From IMG/VR virus record IMGVR_UViG_3300023108_001277, positions 39,537-103,536 of that record: 64,000 bases of DNA, one strand, 5' to 3'. The notes under the pieces are model-generated. The model was not told the DNA's origin and made no database searches. It was given only the letters and a program-made list of their open reading frames with translations. Both the position numbers and the translations under genes were made by a program. Every line of letters starts with the position of its first letter. Within the stretch, counting starts at the first letter, position 1. Source of the DNA: a virus. Positions 1 to 8,273 of the stretch are shown here, piece by piece.

Positions 1-452
1 GTTCTATCATTTGCTAGTGTATCTTTAATTGTTGCAACACTAACCTGTGAAACTCCTTCACCGCCTGTTGTCACCGGACCAACTAGAATAAAATCTTCAC
101 CATTAAAAACATATAACTGTTCACCATCTTCTTCCCACCAAAAGTCTCCTTTTGCTAATCCTGATGGTTGTGAAATACCTACTTCGGCGCCGCCTGCAAT
201 ACGCATTTGGTTGCCGTCATAAAATTTAAGAACTTTGTTTGCGGAATCATACCAAATCTGTCCTGCAACCGGTCTTGGTGGAGGAGTAGTTCCTGCAAAG
301 TTCTCCATGAGGTTAACCATATTCTCATTAAGAATTTCACCAAAGCCAGCATAGTTTCTACCAATAAGTTTAATATCAGTAGTTTGATCAATAGTACCGT
401 CATTTACTATTGCAATTTGCTGTCCGTTATATGTGTTTACTATGTATGGCAT
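1..452 (-). CDS. Tail-fibre-type virion protein, N-terminal part (cut by window edge)
   Basis: The ATG at 452 opens a frame that stays open to the window edge (150 codons). The product starts MPYIVNTYNGQQ and carries the same N-terminal module as the three fibre-type proteins encoded downstream at 1432-7607. Shared features are a GRNYAGFGEILNEN motif, a GQIWYD motif near residue 65 and a GDFWWEEDGEQLYVF stretch near residue 100. The module is typical of large virion proteins of marine T4-like phages; its exact place in the virion is not known. The start is chosen because the motif GGTAAATA lies exactly 5 bases upstream and the stop of the preceding gene is adjacent. The C-terminal part, which would tell the paralogs apart, is missing. 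Fibre or baseplate-appendage protein is an inference from the paralogs. Confidence 0.8.
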   Translation of the reverse strand, partial: MPYIVNTYNGQQIAIVNDGTIDQTTDIKLIGRNYAGFGEILNENMVNLMENFAGTTPPPRPVAGQIWYDSANKVLKFYDGNQMRIAGGAEVGISQPSGLAKGDFWWEEDGEQLYVFNGEDFILVGPVTTGGEGVSQVSVATIKDTLANDR

Positions 453-457
453 AAGTG

Positions 458-465
458 TATTTACC
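458..465 (-). promoter_or_regulatory. Late-promoter-like GGTAAATA, 5 nt before the ATG
   Basis: On the minus strand the sequence reads GGTAAATA-CACTT-ATG. TAAATA matches the right half of the T4 late promoter box TATAAATA. In T4 the box spans about -13 to -6, so the +1 base would be the A of the ATG at 452. The upstream AAGG could instead act as a distant ribosome site. Confidence 0.45.
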
Positions 466-939
466 TTAATCTAAATCTAGTCGTTTATTGACTTCTTGTT
501 GTGCTTCTTCTTTTGAAGTATAGTTGTACGGTGAACTTGCATCTTTATAAACTTCTTTTCTAGCCTTATTCTTAGCACGTTCGTCTTCAATGAATTGCAT
601 CATCTTTAGGAATTCTTTTGTTTTAACAATGTCACCATTGTTATGTAAAACATCCATAATAATATTAAGTTGTGTATATAATGGATATTCTAAAATAATA
701 TTTTCTTGAACATTTTGATCTAAAAGTTCTTCGTCAATTGTTGAATTGCCATCGTCTACAATTGGTTGTAGTCCGCCAGTTGCATAATCACCTACATATG
801 CATGAGTGTCAGGATCATAAGATAATGTTTTATATCTAACTCCTTCTAAAAATTGTGAAGGCGTTTGATCCGTTTCAAATCCTCCAATCATTACACCGTT
901 GGATTTATTAAACATTAATGTCATACTTTTGTTTGCCAT
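466..939 (-). CDS. Hypothetical protein, possible tail-fibre assembly chaperone
   Basis: 157 residues, starting MANKSMTLMF. No firm family is recognised. The N-terminal 90 residues look beta-rich with an acidic loop. The middle holds a YPLYTQLNIIMDVLHNNG stretch followed by a charged helix ending in KARKEVYKDA, and the C-terminus is a short charged helix. A tyrosine/proline/glutamine motif before a helix rich in M, F and K/R resembles small chaperones of tail-fibre assembly, and such genes usually lie next to fibre genes, as here. The gene is packed between a fibre gene and an oxygenase gene in the same late operon, with only 4 bases to the upstream neighbour. Chaperone is a weak inference; a small virion protein is equally possible. 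Confidence 0.45.
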   Translation of the reverse strand: MANKSMTLMFNKSNGVMIGGFETDQTPSQFLEGVRYKTLSYDPDTHAYVGDYATGGLQPIVDDGNSTIDEELLDQNVQENIILEYPLYTQLNIIMDVLHNNGDIVKTKEFLKMMQFIEDERAKNKARKEVYKDASSPYNYTSKEEAQQEVNKRLDLD

Positions 940-943
940 ATCT

Positions 944-1432
944 TTATTCCCATATCAGGCAAAGACTATATTTTGGATCTTCACCTTTTTCTATTTTTGT
1001 CACTTCATGCCAAGTATCAATCGGCATATCAAACATTGCTCCTTTTTTCTCTTGAACTAGATGTTCGTTTCCATCTTGGTCCCAGTATTTAAAGTGCGGC
1101 AAGCCTTGTGTTAGATAAACTAACTTAAACTTCCAATATCCTCCTGCACTATCTTGGTGTTTGATTAGCCAATCACCAGGTTGATATTTGTTTACTACTA
1201 CCTGCGAACACCATTTACGTTCATTTGGTATGGTCTTCCAAATAGTTTCAACTAATTCTTCGTTCATATCCTTTTGAAATAATGAACTAAAATTACTTGT
1301 ACCGTACTTTGTTTCGTGCCTTTCTTTTGCGCCTTTGCCTCTTCTAGTAAATTTGCCGTCTTGTTCATGCACCTTTACTAGCATCATAATTTCGTCTACA
1401 TTTGTAATAAAGTCTTCGTTAACTTCATACAT
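944..1432 (-). CDS. 2-oxoglutarate/Fe(II)-dependent oxygenase (prolyl-4-hydroxylase-like)
   Basis: 162 residues from the ATG at 1432. That ATG shares its A with the TAA stop of the upstream fibre gene (TAATG), indicating translational coupling; an in-frame ATG at 1456 lies inside the fibre gene and is less likely. The double-stranded beta-helix motif is visible: His92-x-Asp94 (IKHQDSAGG), distal His142 (TWHEV), and a basic residue in DPKYSLCLIW for the 2-oxoglutarate carboxylate. Such enzymes use Fe(II), O2 and 2-oxoglutarate to hydroxylate proteins or small molecules. They are common in marine T4-like phages, but the substrate is unknown. Its place inside a fibre operon, coupled to a fibre gene, suggests that it may modify a virion protein; that is inference. 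Confidence 0.85.
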   Translation of the reverse strand: MYEVNEDFITNVDEIMMLVKVHEQDGKFTRRGKGAKERHETKYGTSNFSSLFQKDMNEELVETIWKTIPNERKWCSQVVVNKYQPGDWLIKHQDSAGGYWKFKLVYLTQGLPHFKYWDQDGNEHLVQEKKGAMFDMPIDTWHEVTKIEKGEDPKYSLCLIWE

Positions 1433-3774
1433 TAAAAATATCCTACAAATTCCCAACTACCACTTAAAATAGTTTTAGTTATATCATAACTGTATGTACT
1501 AAACTGTGTGTTAGGATCTCCACTAAAAATTCCTCCTAGTTGGAACCATTCAACTACATAGTCATTTCCAGTATAAGTTTGGCGACCTAGTAAAGTATCT
1601 GATTTAATACCGTCTAATAAAACAGCCGATGGGTCAAATCCGTATCCTACTATAACACCATCCTGAATAACAAGAACCCTTGCACCAACACCTTGTGGAA
1701 GACCAATATAGTCTGCTTGATTTTGTGTTAGTCCTCTGTCAGTTGTAATCCAATAAGAATCCGCAAAATCATCTAAGAACGGATCTGCGGTGACATTACT
1801 AAGTTGTGTTGTTGGAACACCAATTCCTTTTTTAACAAATTCATATCCTGTAATTGCACTTTTAGCATTAATTAAATCTGTGACATTTGCTTTTACACCT
1901 ACATAACTGTATGCTCGACCGCCAATAAAACCAATACCATACCTTATACCACTGAATACTCCAAATCTACGATAGAACTGTCCTGAAGGTAAACTTGAAA
2001 AGTAATGTGATCCTAAGATTCTTGCTTTAGTACCTGCAGAATATTGTGTTGCAGGAGCAAGTCTTTCAAGTTGTGCTTTAACTGCATCTAGATTCATATC
2101 TCTAGTATCTAAATGGAATGTTAAATCTTTTGGAATAGCGCCAACTTTTTCATCTACATACTGTTTAATTGCTAATTGAGTGACAACAGTATCGTTATCA
2201 GCACTGTTAAACGTTCCGTCATCTGAAATAAATTTAAAAGACTTGTTATTTGCATCAGTAAATTTAGTAGATTTTACATTTGAAAGAATACCTACTGTAC
2301 CTAACGCACTGTTTTCAATTCTTGAACCATCATCAATCACAACCCTAACTAAGTTAGTATCTTCAATATTTGAATTATCAACTTTTACATATTGTAAAAG
2401 TGTTGTATTTCCATTGCTACCAATAGTACCTTCGGTAATATTAACGTTGTCTGCACTTAACGTATGGTTTACATTAACTGCCGCATTAAAAACTTGTGTT
2501 GCTGTAAATGTTTTAGTACCGCTAATTGTTTGGTTGTTTGATCTATACATACCGTCAAGTACATATCTTGATGTTCCATCTAAGAAACCTTCGTATGTTC
2601 CAGATACACCGTCTTGTCCTGCATCTACTAAAGCAATAACTCTATCATTATCTAATACAATCTTGCCGCCAGTTGCATTTACAGTACCTGTTGTATTACC
2701 TGTGACGTTTCCTGTGACGTTTCCGCTTACATTACCGTTAACACTACCTGTAAGTGTACCACTAAAATTACCTAAAGCATCACCAACTACGTTTGAAAAT
2801 ATAGCATCTGCGTAGATGTTTCTATATTTCATTGTAGGTGCACCTAAGTTTACTTCATTGTCTGCATAAGGTTTTACATCTTTACCTTCAATATAAAAAA
2901 CTGTCTTGTCTGCACCACTGCCTGTATAGTTTACACCAAATGATAATACATCATTTGTTTCGTTATTGATTCCTGCATTACCACTTACACTATCAACATT
3001 AATTTTTAGTTCATCATTAGGACCAACATTAATACCATTATTGTTTTGGAAACTGTAAACACCTGCAATAGTTTCATTTTCTAATCTATTAGCATAAGTG
3101 TCGCCGGCTTTGCCTACTAATCTGTCTGCATCAGTAGCAGTACCGTGATGTTTTGTGTCTGTGCTTACACCGTTTGAATTAGTTCCTTTTAATGTTGTGC
3201 CTCTATAACATTTTGTAAAGTTAGGTACTGGTGTGACTGCTTGATCAATAGTAAATTCTGTATCTGCAACAATCGCATATATTACGTTATGAATATATCC
3301 TGCCATTACAGGATGTTTTGTTCCTTGATCATCAGTTAAAAGAATACTACGCCATTGCGTAAATTCATAACCTTTTAAATCTTGTGGTCCAACTAGAATA
3401 TGTTCATTGCCGTCTGCTGTCCAAGCATATAATTGATTGTTATCTGAGTCCCACCAAAGGTCACCTTCTTTTCTATTGCTTGGTTCTAGATCAGAAACTT
3501 CTAATAATCCAACCTGTCTCCACTCTACACCATCAAAAACAGCAGGACGAAGTGTGTTTACAGTTTTATCAAACCATACTTGACCTACTTGCGCCTTAGG
3601 TGGTTTAGTAGTTGAAGCAAAATTTTCTAATAATTTAACAAAATTCTCATTTTGTATTTCACCGTATCCAGCAACATTACGACCAACTAGTTGTAGGTCC
3701 GTAGTTGTATCAACTACACCATCTGCTAGTGTGACTAACGTTGTTCCGTCTGTTCTGTTAATAGTATATGGCAT
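1432..3774 (-). CDS. Fibre-type virion structural protein, paralog A (780 aa)
   Basis: The N-terminal 150 residues match the module shared with the genes at 1-452, 3784-5619 and 5619-7607: LVGRNVAGYGEIQNEN, GQVWFDK and GDLWWDSDNNQLYAW motifs. A long beta-rich shaft follows, including a glycine/asparagine/valine/threonine run of short repeats (NGNVSGNVTGNVTGN, about residues 335-365), typical of trimeric fibre shafts. The C-terminal 240 residues are unique to this copy and probably form the tip. The gene lies 10 bases from its upstream paralog and overlaps the oxygenase start by one base. Function as a fibre or adhesin is inferred from composition, family and position; no receptor can be named. 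Confidence 0.8.
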   Translation of the reverse strand: MPYTINRTDGTTLVTLADGVVDTTTDLQLVGRNVAGYGEIQNENFVKLLENFASTTKPPKAQVGQVWFDKTVNTLRPAVFDGVEWRQVGLLEVSDLEPSNRKEGDLWWDSDNNQLYAWTADGNEHILVGPQDLKGYEFTQWRSILLTDDQGTKHPVMAGYIHNVIYAIVADTEFTIDQAVTPVPNFTKCYRGTTLKGTNSNGVSTDTKHHGTATDADRLVGKAGDTYANRLENETIAGVYSFQNNNGINVGPNDELKINVDSVSGNAGINNETNDVLSFGVNYTGSGADKTVFYIEGKDVKPYADNEVNLGAPTMKYRNIYADAIFSNVVGDALGNFSGTLTGSVNGNVSGNVTGNVTGNTTGTVNATGGKIVLDNDRVIALVDAGQDGVSGTYEGFLDGTSRYVLDGMYRSNNQTISGTKTFTATQVFNAAVNVNHTLSADNVNITEGTIGSNGNTTLLQYVKVDNSNIEDTNLVRVVIDDGSRIENSALGTVGILSNVKSTKFTDANNKSFKFISDDGTFNSADNDTVVTQLAIKQYVDEKVGAIPKDLTFHLDTRDMNLDAVKAQLERLAPATQYSAGTKARILGSHYFSSLPSGQFYRRFGVFSGIRYGIGFIGGRAYSYVGVKANVTDLINAKSAITGYEFVKKGIGVPTTQLSNVTADPFLDDFADSYWITTDRGLTQNQADYIGLPQGVGARVLVIQDGVIVGYGFDPSAVLLDGIKSDTLLGRQTYTGNDYVVEWFQLGGIFSGDPNTQFSTYSYDITKTILSGSWEFVGYF

Positions 3775-3783
3775 ATCTTATCC

Positions 3784-5619
3784 TTATAACGCTTGGGTGT
3801 AAGTCCAAGCCCCTCCGCTCACTGTTAATAAATGGTATGATCTTACCACACCTAATGCACTACCTGACAGTGTAATACCATCTGGAAATGCTACACTTGA
3901 TAAAACACTTTCACTGTTCAGCACTCCATTTTGATCAACTGTTGTTTGACCAATTAATAATGTGTTTGTTGTTCCTGTAGGAATAGACGTCACGTTAATA
4001 TTAGTTTGTGCGCCAGCGAGTGTTAAATCTTCTGCTAAAATTCTTGCAGTTGCACCGTTGTCAAAATTGCTTGCCGGAGCAAGTGTGTTCATAATAAACG
4101 GTAAACCGTCTACTGCTGATGTTTTATCTGCAATACCAGTTGTGTTAATTGTCATAAACAGTGTTCTTGTTCTAATTTCACTGTCAATATAATTTTTTGT
4201 ACCAACGTCTTGTGCGTCAGTTGGATCTTGAACACCTTTAATTTGAGTTTCTACTGTATTTCTTGGGTTAAGTACAATATTTCCTGTACCCCAAATATCA
4301 AAGTTTAAATCTCCGTCGGTGTTTCTTGTACCAATAGTTGTACCATTAATATCGATGTCGTCAACTTGCAATTCTGTAAGAACGCCAACATTTTGTAAAT
4401 TAGAATTTACAACACTAGGACCAATAGTTGTTGTGTTAATAATATTGTTTTCAGCAATTCTAAACTCTTTACCAGCGGCGATACTAATCGATTCTGAACT
4501 TTCCCATGCTTCGTCTGTTCTACTCCACGCAAACGTGTGATCAGTATCACCTCTAAGTGTTAATCCACCACCGTCAGCAAGTACATCTGATTCAGATCCA
4601 CTAGCATAAGCAAGTTCAATATTTTTATCTGCTACTCTTAAATTTTGCGAATCAACAAACGTTGTTGTTCCGTTTACAGTTAGATTCTGTTGTACAACTA
4701 AACTACCACCTAATTCAACTTCACTTGAAGTTTTATCTTTAAAAATGTTAACTTTCATTAGACTAGAATCAATTTCTAGTGCGTCAATAATACCGCCATT
4801 ACCTTGCGAGTTAACTTGAATTTTAAAATCTTTGTTTTGTAGGTTATTTTTAAATGTTGTGACATCACCTACAATTTCAATATTAAGATCTTGTTCACCA
4901 CCAATAACTAGACCAGCATCATTTTGAATACTTAACTGTGATTGCGATGTTGAAGCAATATCTGCACGTAGGAAATTACCAGGATCAATACCTGCAATAG
5001 TATCTGCCGACCCTGCTGTACCATGAAACTTTAATCCGTCAACTGTTGAACTAAAGTTTAATCCTACTTTAATACTTGCAAACCCTGTAATTGCTACTTT
5101 AGGAGTAAACGCATATCTACTTAAAATACCCACAAGCAAATCATTAACAAAAAGTTTTGTAATTGAGCGACCGTTATCGTTTGAATCAACAACAGTTTCA
5201 ACAATCCAACCGTGTTTACCTTGTGCTGAAGTATAAATTGGACCTGCAAGTCCTAAGTCAACACCGTCGTAAAAGTATAATTGATTGTTAAGTGAATCCA
5301 TCCAAAGGTCGCCTTTAACTAACCCTTGCGGTTGAGTTTCCTCAACTAGCGGTCCACCAGTTGGTTTAAATGTAGTTCCTGTATAAACTTTTAAACGTCC
5401 TTCAAGTTTATCGTACCAAATTTGTCCTTCTAAAGGATTATCAGGTGCTGTTGTATTAGCAAAACTTTCAAGAATTTTAATTAAATTTTCGTTTAAAACT
5501 TCGCCGTAATTACTAAACCTTCTACCAACTAAAGCAATATCTGCAGAAGTTGTATCAACTGTTCCGTCTACAACAGTTGTTAATAATGTTCCGTCTGTTT
5601 TATTAACGTTATATGCCAT
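3784..5619 (-). CDS. Fibre-type virion structural protein, paralog B (611 aa)
   Basis: It has the shared N-terminal module (LVGRRFSNYGEVLNEN, GQIWYDK, GDLWMDSLNNQLYFY). The central part includes a QNLTVNGTTTFVDSQNLRV stretch, a motif recurring in marine T4-like fibre proteins and also present at 48421-49350. The C-terminal 130 residues contain ILAEDLTLAGAQ and end WTYTQAL, loosely resembling the end of paralog A (both carry a TLAPAS/RLAPAT motif before an ILxxxxL/H stretch). It starts at the ATG of 5619, one base into the stop of paralog C. It lacks the collar domain present in C. A virion fibre or appendage role is inferred. Confidence 0.8.
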   Translation of the reverse strand: MAYNVNKTDGTLLTTVVDGTVDTTSADIALVGRRFSNYGEVLNENLIKILESFANTTAPDNPLEGQIWYDKLEGRLKVYTGTTFKPTGGPLVEETQPQGLVKGDLWMDSLNNQLYFYDGVDLGLAGPIYTSAQGKHGWIVETVVDSNDNGRSITKLFVNDLLVGILSRYAFTPKVAITGFASIKVGLNFSSTVDGLKFHGTAGSADTIAGIDPGNFLRADIASTSQSQLSIQNDAGLVIGGEQDLNIEIVGDVTTFKNNLQNKDFKIQVNSQGNGGIIDALEIDSSLMKVNIFKDKTSSEVELGGSLVVQQNLTVNGTTTFVDSQNLRVADKNIELAYASGSESDVLADGGGLTLRGDTDHTFAWSRTDEAWESSESISIAAGKEFRIAENNIINTTTIGPSVVNSNLQNVGVLTELQVDDIDINGTTIGTRNTDGDLNFDIWGTGNIVLNPRNTVETQIKGVQDPTDAQDVGTKNYIDSEIRTRTLFMTINTTGIADKTSAVDGLPFIMNTLAPASNFDNGATARILAEDLTLAGAQTNINVTSIPTGTTNTLLIGQTTVDQNGVLNSESVLSSVAFPDGITLSGSALGVVRSYHLLTVSGGAWTYTQAL

Positions 5620-7607
5620 TAGTCTTCTGCCCTTATGATATAATTCAATGTTAAGAATGGATTCATTACGTTAATATCACTATAAACACCAGTACCAGTA
5701 TTTTGTGTATATTGTGTACCTTGTCCAATTGCATTGTCTGTAATGTTTTTAAGTTCACTACCACCTGTACCAGCAAGTGATTCTGCCGCAGTATCTGTGA
5801 CTCTACCAACACTGCCACCACCTGCATCAACAGCGTTGTTATCTGTATCCTGTACAGTTAACCCGTTGTCCATATTATCTTTACCTAGTGGGAATCTACC
5901 ACGTAGGTCTGGAAGTTTAAATGTGTTTGGATTAATACCTGTTCCGTATGTAGTACCAATTGCTTGGAATAATGCTTGATAACTTGCAATAGGTACTTCA
6001 GAACCATCACATAACAAATATCCTATTGGTGCAGTTTGTCCTGCATACGGCATAATTCCTCCTACTGGAACAGTTGGTGCTCCAGCAAAGAAGTTTTTAT
6101 ACTGTACTTTTCTTAGTCCAACATTATCTCTTGAAACTAAAACATAGTCTTCTGTAGTTTGTGTTTCTGTTGTTTCTGTCTGCTCATCAATAGCATCTTG
6201 TGTTAGTGTGACATCAAATGTTTTTTCTGTTCCACCTGTTTGTCCATCATAACTGAATCCTGTTGCATCAGCCATGTGTCCAGTAATTTTAAATGTTGTA
6301 CTAGCAACTAGTCTATCTGCTGTACCATTAACATTACCTGTGACATCACCAACCATTGTTCCAACTAGTCTACCTGTAAATATTTCTGAGTGTACGTTTT
6401 TAAATCTTAAACTAGGTGTACCAATAGTAAGTTTGTCGTCAACACTTGGTGCAATACCTGTAGCATTATCTGATGGATCATTTTCACCTACTCTAAAGTG
6501 TCCGTAGGTTGTTAAGTTTCCGCCAACAAATAATTGTTTAGCAACACCAATGCCGCCACCGGTTGTAATACTACCTGTTGTAGTACTTGTTGCTTCTTCG
6601 TCTGAACTACAAGTTAAACGTTCAGTGAAGTGACCAGTACCATGAACATCTAATGTTGTGACCGGACTTAGTGTGTTAATACCTAAACGTTTATTGGCTC
6701 CATCAAAACGAGCCATTGTTTCAATTGTTCCTGTATCATTTGGAAATACTGAAATGTCAATACTACCATCTACTGAATTGTTTTTAATAACAGCATTATT
6801 ATCTGCAATTTCTAAATTAAAGATTTGGTTTGAACCAATTGTGACACCACCGTCATTACGTACATATAACTGTCCGTTCATTGTATCAGTAATATCACTT
6901 CTTAAAAAGTTATTTGCATTTACAATTTCTACTGCTGGTTGTGTGACACTTAATGCATCTGCCTTAGTTGCACTAGCATGAAGTTTGTTAAGAACAATTC
7001 CATTACCATCAAAATCTTTTGCTGAAATATTAATACCAGGAAATAGTTCTGTAAATCCTTCAATTACTTGTTTAGGAATAAACTGATCTTTTGAAATAAT
7101 AGTGACTACTTTGTCGTCAACATAATTTTTTACAATAGTGTGTGTTTCACCTTTAGTATCAACTACCTGTTCTGCTTGAGCACCTGATTTAAGTCCTCCA
7201 CTAAAGTTTGGACCAACTAATTGAAACTGACTTGCTGTAAACAAATATAGTTGTGAGTTTGTTGTGTCAACCCAAACATCACCTTGTAATGGATTTTGTG
7301 GTTCGGTTGCACTTACATGAACACCACCTGCTGGTCGCCAATTAGCGGCGCCTGCGGTTGAGTCATTAATCTGTAATCTGTTTGTTGCACTGTCATACCA
7401 CAACTGACCTTCAATTGGATTATTAGGTGCTGTTGGATTTGCAAAATTTTCTAATACGTGAACAAAGTTTTCTGCAATGCTTTGTCCATAACTAGGTTCG
7501 TTTCTACCAATAAGTGTTAATGACGTATCAGAAGTGTTCCTACTGTTGTCATCTACAGTAATTGGTGTCTTTTGAACTGCGTTTGTAAAATTTACTGTGT
7601 ACGCCAT
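5619..7607 (-). CDS. Fibre-type virion protein with C-terminal tail-collar domain, paralog C (662 aa)
   Basis: It carries the shared N-terminal module (LIGRNEPSYGQSIAEN, GQLWYDSATN, GDVWVDTTNSQLYLF) and a beta-rich shaft with QLFVGGNLTTYGHFRVGEN. From about residue 535 there is a phage tail-collar domain (Pfam Tail Collar type): PVGGIMPYAGQ, PIGYLLCDGSEV, TTYGTG, FKLPDLRGRFPLG. In T4 this domain is found in short fibre gp12 and related fibres, where it forms the receptor-proximal knob. It ends LTLNYIIRAED, a usual ending for collar proteins (NYIIK). Its stop overlaps the start of paralog B. This is the most confident fibre assignment of the four copies. Confidence 0.88.
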   Translation of the reverse strand: MAYTVNFTNAVQKTPITVDDNSRNTSDTSLTLIGRNEPSYGQSIAENFVHVLENFANPTAPNNPIEGQLWYDSATNRLQINDSTAGAANWRPAGGVHVSATEPQNPLQGDVWVDTTNSQLYLFTASQFQLVGPNFSGGLKSGAQAEQVVDTKGETHTIVKNYVDDKVVTIISKDQFIPKQVIEGFTELFPGINISAKDFDGNGIVLNKLHASATKADALSVTQPAVEIVNANNFLRSDITDTMNGQLYVRNDGGVTIGSNQIFNLEIADNNAVIKNNSVDGSIDISVFPNDTGTIETMARFDGANKRLGINTLSPVTTLDVHGTGHFTERLTCSSDEEATSTTTGSITTGGGIGVAKQLFVGGNLTTYGHFRVGENDPSDNATGIAPSVDDKLTIGTPSLRFKNVHSEIFTGRLVGTMVGDVTGNVNGTADRLVASTTFKITGHMADATGFSYDGQTGGTEKTFDVTLTQDAIDEQTETTETQTTEDYVLVSRDNVGLRKVQYKNFFAGAPTVPVGGIMPYAGQTAPIGYLLCDGSEVPIASYQALFQAIGTTYGTGINPNTFKLPDLRGRFPLGKDNMDNGLTVQDTDNNAVDAGGGSVGRVTDTAAESLAGTGGSELKNITDNAIGQGTQYTQNTGTGVYSDINVMNPFLTLNYIIRAED

Positions 7608-7610
7608 CTA

Positions 7611-8270
7611 TTAATTCTCGCTCAAGTTAGTTAAACTCTGTATTCTAACTGTGTAATCAATCTGTATAAGTCTGTTTAGTGACTTTTGTACAGGGTGGAA
7701 AATTACGTGTGTTAGAAGTCTGCCTTCATTAGCACCTTCGGTGCTGTATGCTCTTAAACCTAGTTCGTCAAAAACAAAATTACCATCTAAGTTTGTGCTG
7801 TTATCAAATGCCTGTTGTCCTGTTGGTTCACCGTAGTCTAATAAACAACTTACTAAAATGTCTGTATATGTTGTACCTAAGGTATGACGTGTTTCGATGA
7901 AGTTTCTTGCAGGATCTGTGTTGTTAACATTGTTATCATCAACTGTTTTATAGTATGTTTGATTGTACAATGAAGCATTAACGCCTGTATTATTTGGAGT
8001 CAAATAAGTGATAATTCCTGTTGGATCTACTGTTGTTCCACCATTGCCAAATGCCATTTCAACGATGTTTCCACGCCCTTCATTTCCAAGTGATTCTGCT
8101 AGTGAAATACTCATGTTTTCGTAATGAATAGCATTACGCTTATTCACTAGTATTTCTCCACTTTTTGGATCAAAGATCTTAATGTGGCCTTCCATTAATA
8201 CACCTGTATTTTCATTTGGTTTTTTGTTTTCTTTTGGCATTTGTTCCAACTTTTTATCCTCGTTTGACAT
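7611..8270 (-). CDS. Conserved virion-type protein of unknown function (219 aa)
   Basis: The product starts with a lysine/asparagine/glutamate-rich, probably flexible tail (about 25 residues). A compact beta-rich domain follows, beginning GHIKIFDPKSGEILVNKRNA and including GNGGTTVDPTG. Proteins of this look occur next to fibre and baseplate genes in marine T4-like phages, but I do not recognise a named T4 counterpart. It sits between the giant protein and the fibre paralogs, 4 bases from the end of the giant gene. A Shine-Dalgarno AAGGAA precedes the ATG and an AATAAATA late-promoter match lies 14 bases upstream, inside the 3' end of the giant gene, so it may also start its own transcript. 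A connector between baseplate and fibre is a guess from position. Confidence 0.6.
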   Translation of the reverse strand: MSNEDKKLEQMPKENKKPNENTGVLMEGHIKIFDPKSGEILVNKRNAIHYENMSISLAESLGNEGRGNIVEMAFGNGGTTVDPTGIITYLTPNNTGVNASLYNQTYYKTVDDNNVNNTDPARNFIETRHTLGTTYTDILVSCLLDYGEPTGQQAFDNSTNLDGNFVFDELGLRAYSTEGANEGRLLTHVIFHPVQKSLNRLIQIDYTVRIQSLTNLSEN

Positions 8271-8273
8271 TGT

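Noticed and set aside
1430-1456. Upstream start (1456) for the oxygenase
   Set aside because: The first eight codons would lie inside the fibre gene and are not needed for the fold; the TAATG overlap at 1432 is the usual coupling arrangement here (also gp47/gp46 and gp53).
2690-2775. Tandem DNA repeat as a possible CRISPR or recombination site
   Set aside because: The repeat unit encodes the GNV(S/T) shaft repeats of the fibre protein, varies between copies and has no spacer pattern.
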